Both the position numbers and the translations under genes were made by a program. A stretch of 10,932 bases of DNA from an uncultured Lachnospiraceae bacterium (GTDB lineage: Bacteria > Bacillota_A > Clostridia > Lachnospirales > Lachnospiraceae). The stretch is from NCBI GenBank assembly GCA_902795715.1, contig CADBME010000288.1:1-10932 (forward strand). Direction: 5' to 3'. This document shows positions 6,746 through 10,932 of the stretch, piece by piece. The notes under the pieces are model-generated. The model searched no databases and was not told the DNA's origin. It saw only the letters and a list, made by a program, of their open reading frames with translations. The stretch's first letter is position 1, and the number at the start of each line of letters is the position of its first letter.

Positions 6746-8581
6746 TCATTCAGAAGCTATTTCCATAATAAAATCAGCAATTCGTCTGGATGCCTGCCCA
6801 TCTCTCTGGTCAAAATTATTCTTGCAAAACTCTTCCACTTTTTCATGTTCAAAGTCGTGATTAAGAAGTGCCTCTACAAGTTCCTCCTGGGTATATACGA
6901 TTTTTCCGGGTACATTAATCTCATATTCAAAATAAAAATCTCTTGAGGAAATATAGTCTTCCAGGTCATAAGCATAAAAAAGCATGGGGATATTTAAAAG
7001 AGAGGCTTCATAGATTACGGATGAATAATCCGTAATGAGGACATCAGTAATGAACAAGAGATCATTGATTTCTGACTGGCCAGACAAATCAAAAATACGA
7101 TTCCTGTTTTTCTTTTCTATTGAATAATCTATATGGACAAAAGGATGATGTTTAATGATCAGCACATATTCTTCAGGCAGTCTGTTCATCACAGCATTAG
7201 GCTCAAAATGACGCAGACTATAGTATGCATTTGTTTTCTTTTCACCCCGAAATGTAGGTGCAAAGAGAATAACCTTTTTTCCCTTCAGAAGCGGAATTGA
7301 AGTATACAGGTCATTTTCTTTCTCAGATCGAATCTCCTGATTAAAAAACATATCTGTTCTCGGAACCCCGTATGGCAGAACTTTCTCTACAGCAATTCCA
7401 AAACCTTCTGCGTAAAACCTGGCAATATTTGATGAGGAGACAAAACAATAATTGTAGTCTCTGTGAACCCTCATTACCTGCTCTCCTCCTCCCTTCTTTC
7501 CAAGCCGGGAGTAACCAAATGATTTAAATGCGCCACAGGCATGCCAAAGCTGCATGATCTTTGTACCTTCCGAAATGCAAACCATTCTGACATATGGTGT
7601 ATAATCATCGAGAAGCAGAACCCTGGCTTTCCCGCATTTCCATGCAAGATCAATAATCGACCGCAAACCAAGATCCTGAAAACTCCTGGAAGACAGCCAA
7701 AATTCGCATCTCTTACCCATCGGTCCCTTTAAATATTCATATACATACTCAAAATTTCCGGACATATCATCCCGTCGGTTGGACAGAAACAATATGGATT
7801 TTTTGTGATGATGGAAAGCATTGGAGAACTGGTAGGAAATCTTCAAAATATCGATCATTACCTGGGACTTCCCTCCCGGGAAACGACAAAAACTAAAAAA
7901 TCTCCATGCCATATAGTGAAATATTTTCCCCTTTAATCCCAGTTTTCGAAGATTCTTGTCCTTCCGCTCCGTTGGAAGAAAAATAATGCCAAGAACATCA
8001 ATAAAATACCAGGGAAGACAGAGAAAGCCTAATAATACATTCACAGTTCTTACAAGTATCCCCAGAAGAATCTGAAACATATTGGGTTGAACCGGTGGAT
8101 TCACTTCGATTGGGACTCCGAGAATGATATCTGCATAATTATCAGCAAACTCCATCCGATCCTTTTTTTCATTTGTTTTTGCATGAGCCTGTTCATCTTT
8201 CAGTACATCTGCCGAATTCACAGGATCACTTGGCATAGGATTCCGGTCAGTTTTAAGGGGAACTGATTTGTAAAAAACGCCATCATAACTGATATCAATA
8301 GTCATCCGGCATTTTTCCCAACTTCCGTAGGCGAAAAGGTGACGGAGTAAAAATGTATATTTTGCCCCGGCAATCCAAAATGTTTTCGATGGATCATCGG
8401 CTTGAGGACGGAAGGAATGGCAGATCATAACCATTCTTCGATTATCCCATCCATTGTCAAAAACCACTTCAATACGAGGTAATCTTGCAGATGGCCTCCT
8501 CATCTCGCATAGTGTTTCTATATTCAATGTCAGTATTTCATTTTTCACTACTGCTTCTTTAATATTTACACTTATACCCAT
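6746..8581 (-). CDS. TagF-like glycerophosphotransferase family protein with N-terminal beta-rich domain (paralog 1, first gene of the cluster)
   Basis: 611 aa with the same layout as the next gene: beta-rich N-terminal domain 1-112 (RPSARLPRIEVVF, NRRMVMICHSF, YGSWEKCRMTIDI), charged linker 113-148, hydrophobic stretch 168-203 (with Arg178 and Pro190) and GT-B domain about 261-607. The catalytic motifs are intact: SILFLSNRRDDMSGNF, LLDDY, QLWHACGAFKSFG (His347), YGVPRTDMFF, LFAPTFRG, KHHPF (His479) and ITDYSS (516-521). The two proteins look roughly half identical over the C-terminal domain by eye, so they arose by duplication but have had time to diverge. The SD is weak (AGGG twelve bases before the ATG), but the start is supported because both paralogs begin MGI. 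As first gene of the run it may be expressed from the divergent region at 8582-8724. Donor and acceptor specificity is unknown. Confidence 0.92.
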   Translation of the reverse strand: MGISVNIKEAVVKNEILTLNIETLCEMRRPSARLPRIEVVFDNGWDNRRMVMICHSFRPQADDPSKTFWIAGAKYTFLLRHLFAYGSWEKCRMTIDISYDGVFYKSVPLKTDRNPMPSDPVNSADVLKDEQAHAKTNEKKDRMEFADNYADIILGVPIEVNPPVQPNMFQILLGILVRTVNVLLGFLCLPWYFIDVLGIIFLPTERKDKNLRKLGLKGKIFHYMAWRFFSFCRFPGGKSQVMIDILKISYQFSNAFHHHKKSILFLSNRRDDMSGNFEYVYEYLKGPMGKRCEFWLSSRSFQDLGLRSIIDLAWKCGKARVLLLDDYTPYVRMVCISEGTKIMQLWHACGAFKSFGYSRLGKKGGGEQVMRVHRDYNYCFVSSSNIARFYAEGFGIAVEKVLPYGVPRTDMFFNQEIRSEKENDLYTSIPLLKGKKVILFAPTFRGEKKTNAYYSLRHFEPNAVMNRLPEEYVLIIKHHPFVHIDYSIEKKNRNRIFDLSGQSEINDLLFITDVLITDYSSVIYEASLLNIPMLFYAYDLEDYISSRDFYFEYEINVPGKIVYTQEELVEALLNHDFEHEKVEEFCKNNFDQRDGQASRRIADFIMEIASE

Positions 8582-8724
8582 CTGATGTATTAACCCTGTT
8601 TTGTATTTATAATATGATATTGTTTTTCAAATCGTATTTTCATCAAAAAAATATTTTATAAATCATACTTTGACCACAATGTTATTATATAATAGCTGAG
8701 AAGTAATAATTAGTAATCTGATAC
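8582..8724. promoter_or_regulatory. AT-rich divergent region upstream of the polymer cluster
   Basis: Very AT-rich DNA between the cluster and the XRE gene. It contains the 12-bp palindrome TATTATATAATA at 8683-8694, which offers a TATAAT on each strand, but neither has a good -35 at 16-18 bases: TTGACC at 8670-8675 is only 12 bases from the plus-strand TATAAT. The cluster promoter probably lies here, but no single match is convincing. No open frame of note is present. Confidence 0.35.
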
Positions 8725-8770
8725 GCTTTGATTCCCGCAGGACAGCTTTCATAACATAAAAGATCAAAGC
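8725..8770. repeat. Dyad GCTTTGAT-N30-ATCAAAGC, candidate operator
   Basis: Two perfect 8-base arms (8725-8732 and 8763-8770) form an inverted repeat upstream of the XRE regulator. The left arm overlaps the proposed -35 at 8728-8733, and the right arm covers the expected transcription start. XRE proteins often repress their own gene by binding such dyads. The spacing of about four helical turns between arm centres would suit two dimers or looping. It is inferred from position alone. Confidence 0.4.
8728..8757 (+). promoter_or_regulatory. Possible promoter of the XRE regulator
   Basis: TTGATT (8728-8733) and TAACAT (8752-8757) are separated by 18 bases, each matching four of six consensus bases. 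The expected start near 8764 gives a leader of about 50 bases. The match is moderate, and the TATAAT at 8688-8693 is the alternative. Confidence 0.3.
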
Positions 8771-8802
8771 ATCCCTCTTTTTAACCCCGTATTAGAAAAA
8801 TG

Positions 8803-8810
8803 GATGAGGT
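8803..8810 (+). promoter_or_regulatory. Ribosome binding site that fixes the XRE start
   Basis: GATGAGGT ends four bases before the ATG at 8815 and pairs well with the 16S 3' end. The earlier in-frame ATG at 8800 has no SD before it, and using it would bury this site inside the coding sequence. The 109-aa form is therefore preferred over 114 aa. Confidence 0.7.
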
Positions 8811-8814
8811 TTTT

Positions 8815-9144
8815 ATGTATAAGCAAGAATTCTGTAATCGATTATCCACACTCAGAACCTTGAAGAATGTTTCAGCACGGGAGATGAGTTTATCCTTGGG
8901 CCAGAATCCCAGCTATATCAACCATATTGAGAACGGCCAGACTCTGCCTTCCATGAGAGGATTTTTCTATATCTGTGATTATCTGAAAATCACACCTGTA
9001 GAATTCTTTGAATTTGATAATCAGTTTCCCAATCACTATCAGCACATAATCTCAAACCTTAAAAGCTTAAACTTAGAAGAACTGGAAAGTATTGATAAAA
9101 TCATTTCTTTGATGGCTCAGTCCAAAAACACATTGACACCGTAA
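8815..9144 (+). CDS. XRE-family helix-turn-helix transcriptional regulator
   Basis: 109 aa. Residues about 5-66 are a Cro/C1-type HTH: FCNRLSTLRTLKNVSAREM, LGQNPSYINHIENG at 28-41 (recognition helix around 32-40) and LPSMRGFFYICDYLKITPVEFF, which is the usual end of the fold. Residues 67-109 are a short helical tail (HIISNLKSL, LEELESIDKIISLM) that may dimerise. There is no sensor, protease or toxin domain. Such small regulators are common in Clostridia, where related proteins control both mobile and housekeeping loci. It is divergent from the surface-polymer cluster and separated from it by a dyad, so control of itself and perhaps of the cluster is plausible but not shown. There is no partner gene after it: transcription stops at a strong hairpin eleven bases beyond the stop. 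Confidence 0.9.
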   Translation: MYKQEFCNRLSTLRTLKNVSAREMSLSLGQNPSYINHIENGQTLPSMRGFFYICDYLKITPVEFFEFDNQFPNHYQHIISNLKSLNLEELESIDKIISLMAQSKNTLTP

Positions 9145-9154
9145 ATATTCAGAG

Positions 9155-9202
9155 AAAAATCAAACAAAACATGATTGTTATCATGTTTTGTTTGATTTTT
9201 TT
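9155..9202. terminator. Bidirectional Rho-independent terminator between convergent genes
   Basis: A perfect 21-bp stem (arms 9155-9175 and 9180-9200) closes on the 4-base loop TGTT. The plus strand ends in seven T (9196-9202) for the XRE gene, and the minus strand ends in five T for the Big_2 protein gene, whose stop is about 50 bases away. The stem is AT-rich but unusually long and without mismatch. Confidence 0.9.
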
Positions 9203-9251
9203 ATTAATTCTCTGCTTTCTTCAAATATTTTTCATTGAAAAGACATATTTA

Positions 9252-10532
9252 CTATTTAATCTTGATTTTAACAGTCTTTTTCTTTCCGCTTCCGTCCGTA
9301 GCTCTTGCAGTAATTTTGACAGTTTTTCCTTTACCGGCTGCGAAAGTTTTCACCTTACCGGATTTCGTAACTGTGGCATAGCTTGTATTACTGCTTGTCC
9401 ATCTGAGCTTCTTGTTTGCTCCCTTTGTAGCTTTTGTCGTTGCCTTTAATTTTAAGGATTTTCCTGCTTTAACTTTTTTCTTTCCGGCGATCGTGACTTT
9501 CTTTACAACACCCTTCATTCCTTTAATGATAAAGGAGGCTTTTACACCGGAACCATCTGCTGCATAAGCTGTAATCGTTACAGTCTTGCCGGCTGCTTTC
9601 TTTGTAAGCTTCACAGAACCTTTGGCATCTACTTTAGCAAGCTTGGTGTTGCTGCTCTTCCAGGTTAAGGTCTTGTTGGTAGCACTATCAGGTAATACCT
9701 TAGCCGCAATGACAACCTTCTTTCCTGCAGCAATTTTATGGGAAATAGCTCCAAGCTGGATTCCGGACACTTTTACATTTTCAGGAACATTGATTACAAA
9801 GCTTGTTTTCACATCATTATAGGTTAATGTAGCCGGATAAGATCCGTAACCTTTTATAGTCGGATAATTGAGGGAAATATAATCCTCATCAATGAAGAGA
9901 CCTGAACTTTTCTCAATAAATCCCCAGTATTTATAACCTTCCTCGTCTGTTTTATAATTCCCAAATTCTAATGTTCTCTTGTTTCCGTTATCATAGACGA
10001 GTGTCAATTTATCTCCGGAGGCAAAATCATAATAATATTCATCATCATATTTGCTATACCTTAAATCGGAAAGCTTTAAAGTCTTATTTACTGGTGTGTA
10101 AGAAAGAGAAGTCAAAGTAGCTGCTTTACTAATAGTAAACTTAAAAGTCCCTGTATGACCTTCATCTTCATCTGCACTAACCCTTACTGTGTATTCTTCG
10201 CCTGCATTCAGAGAGTATTCCCTCTTTCGATTCCAGTTAGAATCCGCCAGACCATAATTGTAATCAACGTAGTCATCGTCCTTATCATACAAACTGACAT
10301 AAATATCAGCATCTTTTACAAGTTCATAAGTCCCTGCTTCCGCGGGTTTAAATGAATAATTATATGTCTCATCAATATCTGTGATATTCACTGTAACTTC
10401 TTTTCCTGCAGTTACAGAACCACAATCCTTTGCTTGAGCGATGACACTTTGACCAATAAAAACAGCAAGTGCAATTGCGATTGCACTAAACCAAATCCCC
10501 ACTATACTAATTGTCTTGTAACTTTTTGTCAT
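9252..10532 (-). CDS. Secreted Big_2 (bacterial Ig-like) domain surface protein
   Basis: 426 aa. The start is placed at the ATG at 10532 because AGGAGG lies ten bases upstream and a signal peptide follows at once; a longer TTG-started form to 10586 would run through that SD. Residues 1-34 are a Sec signal: MTKSYK, a hydrophobic core at 8-30, and AQA before a likely cut at 34/35. Residues 38-135 resemble a PPC-like beta domain (YNYSFKPAEAGTYEL, YSLNAGEEYTVRVSA, GTFKFTIS). Residues 139-250 are a Tyr/Asp-rich beta domain not recognised with confidence. Residues about 252-338 and 342-425 are two Big_2 domains (WKSSNTKLAKVDAKGSV and RWTSSNTSYATVTKSGKV are the signature strands). There is no LPXTG, no lipobox and no catalytic domain. 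The role is probably adhesive or structural at the envelope. The last domain is extremely basic, so binding to anionic wall polymer is possible. Confidence 0.9.
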   Translation of the reverse strand: MTKSYKTISIVGIWFSAIAIALAVFIGQSVIAQAKDCGSVTAGKEVTVNITDIDETYNYSFKPAEAGTYELVKDADIYVSLYDKDDDYVDYNYGLADSNWNRKREYSLNAGEEYTVRVSADEDEGHTGTFKFTISKAATLTSLSYTPVNKTLKLSDLRYSKYDDEYYYDFASGDKLTLVYDNGNKRTLEFGNYKTDEEGYKYWGFIEKSSGLFIDEDYISLNYPTIKGYGSYPATLTYNDVKTSFVINVPENVKVSGIQLGAISHKIAAGKKVVIAAKVLPDSATNKTLTWKSSNTKLAKVDAKGSVKLTKKAAGKTVTITAYAADGSGVKASFIIKGMKGVVKKVTIAGKKKVKAGKSLKLKATTKATKGANKKLRWTSSNTSYATVTKSGKVKTFAAGKGKTVKITARATDGSGKKKTVKIKIK

Positions 10533-10735
10533 AAATTCCTTTCCTCCTGTTTTATCAAGTCTTTTGTCACAGAAGCATAATCCCAAGTAACATAAGCATT
10601 TGAATTTCTTTGTTCTCGAGGATTATTCCCCTCCTTTCCTTTAGCTTCTGTATAATATATATGAATTATCAGTTGCCCTTTATTTTAAGACCTTTAAACA
10701 TCGATTATTAATTGCTATGAAAGCGACTTTTATTC
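10533..10735 (-). other. Long 5' leader of the Big_2 protein gene
   Basis: About 200 nt lie between the predicted transcription start and the ATG. The leader holds AGGAGG at 10543-10548, which serves the gene, and a second strong SD-like AAAGGAGGGG at 10628-10637 that no start codon follows at usable distance. An 11-codon frame (ATG at 10599, MLMLLGIMLL, stop at 10567-10569) lies between them, with no SD of its own. I recognise no riboswitch class. Confidence 0.45.
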
Positions 10736-10741
10736 CCATGC

Positions 10742-10771
10742 ATTATACCATTTTAAAGGACTTATTGTCAA
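10742..10771 (-). promoter_or_regulatory. Near-consensus sigma-A promoter with extended -10
   Basis: On the minus strand TTGACA (10771-10766) and TATAAT (10747-10742) are both perfect, with an 18-base spacer ending in TGG, which gives the extended -10 element TGGTATAAT. A/T-rich DNA and the near-palindrome GCTTTTAAAAAGC at 10780-10792 lie just upstream. It reads towards the Big_2 protein gene, with a start expected near 10735. Confidence 0.85.
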
Positions 10772-10804
10772 ATTTTCATGCTTTTAAAAAGCGTATCAAA
10801 GAGC

Positions 10805-10853
10805 AAAAAAATCCCGAGCCAAAAACCCTGTTACAGGTTTTGGTCCGGGATTT
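10805..10853 (-). terminator. Rho-independent terminator for a gene beyond the right edge
   Basis: An interrupted stem pairs 10809-10830 with 10834-10853 around a TTA loop. It has a G-C rich base (CCCGG/TCGGG region), one bulge and one mismatch. On the minus strand it runs into seven T (10811-10805). The plus strand has only three T, so it works mainly leftwards. It ends transcription from the right before the promoter of the Big_2 gene. Confidence 0.85.
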
Positions 10854-10881
10854 GTAAACTGATATTTGATGCTGCTCTCTT

Positions 10882-10932
10882 CTAAATAGTTCTGTTAAAT
10901 CTATTGAGGGATACACGGCCTTTGTTTTTCTC
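10882..10932 (-). CDS. Possible last codons of a gene beyond the right edge
   Basis: A minus-strand terminator at 10805-10853 implies that a gene ends just to its right. One frame reads EKNKGRVSLNRFNRTI and stops with TAG at 10884-10882. A second reads EKQRPCIPQ and stops at 10901. The third frame runs through the terminator and is unlikely. Neither fragment is long enough to identify a family. Confidence 0.2.
   Translation of the reverse strand, partial: EKNKGRVSLNRFNRTI

Noticed and set aside
8605..8663. AT-only inverted repeat ATTTATAA ... TTATAAAT in the divergent region
   Set aside because: Eight-base A/T matches are expected by chance in DNA this AT-rich.
10786..10798. AAAGCGTATCA shared between the right end and the complement of 8720-8730
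   Set aside because: An 11-base match is expected several times by chance in a window of this size, and there is no symmetry or context in common.
1..10932. Mobile elements, CRISPR arrays, tRNA or rRNA genes
   Set aside because: No transposase or integrase pattern, no regularly spaced repeat and no tRNA-like fold was seen on either strand.

Overview
The window reads as chromosomal DNA of a Gram-positive, low-to-mid GC Clostridia, most likely a Lachnospiraceae-type gut anaerobe. This is an inference from AT-rich intergenic DNA, AGGAGG-type ribosome binding sites, several CDP-glycerol glycerophosphotransferase-like (TagF-like) proteins, a secreted Big_2 protein and a short XRE regulator. No taxonomic marker gene is present.

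Left three quarters (1-8581, all minus strand): one co-directional cluster, read from 8581 towards position 1 and continuing past the left edge. In transcription order it encodes two tandem paralogous TagF-like proteins (611 and 629 aa) with a shared N-terminal domain and a hydrophobic segment. Next come a left-handed beta-helix acyltransferase (285 aa), whose start lies one base past the previous stop, and a 990-aa protein that joins a GT2 glycosyltransferase, a degenerate second GT-A-like module and a TagF-like domain. The last gene, cut by the window edge, is a TagF-like protein whose catalytic motifs appear to be lost. Gaps are 91, 1, 43 and 40 bases, as in an operon. The set fits assembly and O-acylation of a phosphate-linked surface polymer such as a teichoic-acid-like or capsular polyol-phosphate polymer. 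No gene for making the activated donor, no polymer exporter and no ligase lies in the window, so the chemistry of the polymer cannot be named.

Middle (8582-9202): a divergent intergenic region with an 8-bp dyad, then a plus-strand XRE-family regulator (109 aa). It ends at a 21-bp perfect hairpin with T-runs on both strands, shared with the convergent gene to its right.

Right quarter (9252-10932): a minus-strand secreted protein of 426 aa (signal peptide, PPC-like beta domain, a middle domain, two lysine-rich Big_2 domains). A near-consensus promoter (TTGACA-N18-TGGTATAAT) drives it through a leader of about 200 nt. Beyond that, a minus-strand Rho-independent terminator at 10805-10853 marks the end of another gene, of which at most a few codons are inside the window.

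The most unusual items are the motif-less TagF-like gene at the left edge, the three-module 990-aa enzyme with a cryptic second GT-A fold, the uncharacterised N-terminal module of the tandem paralogs, and the sharp charge polarity of the Big_2 protein.
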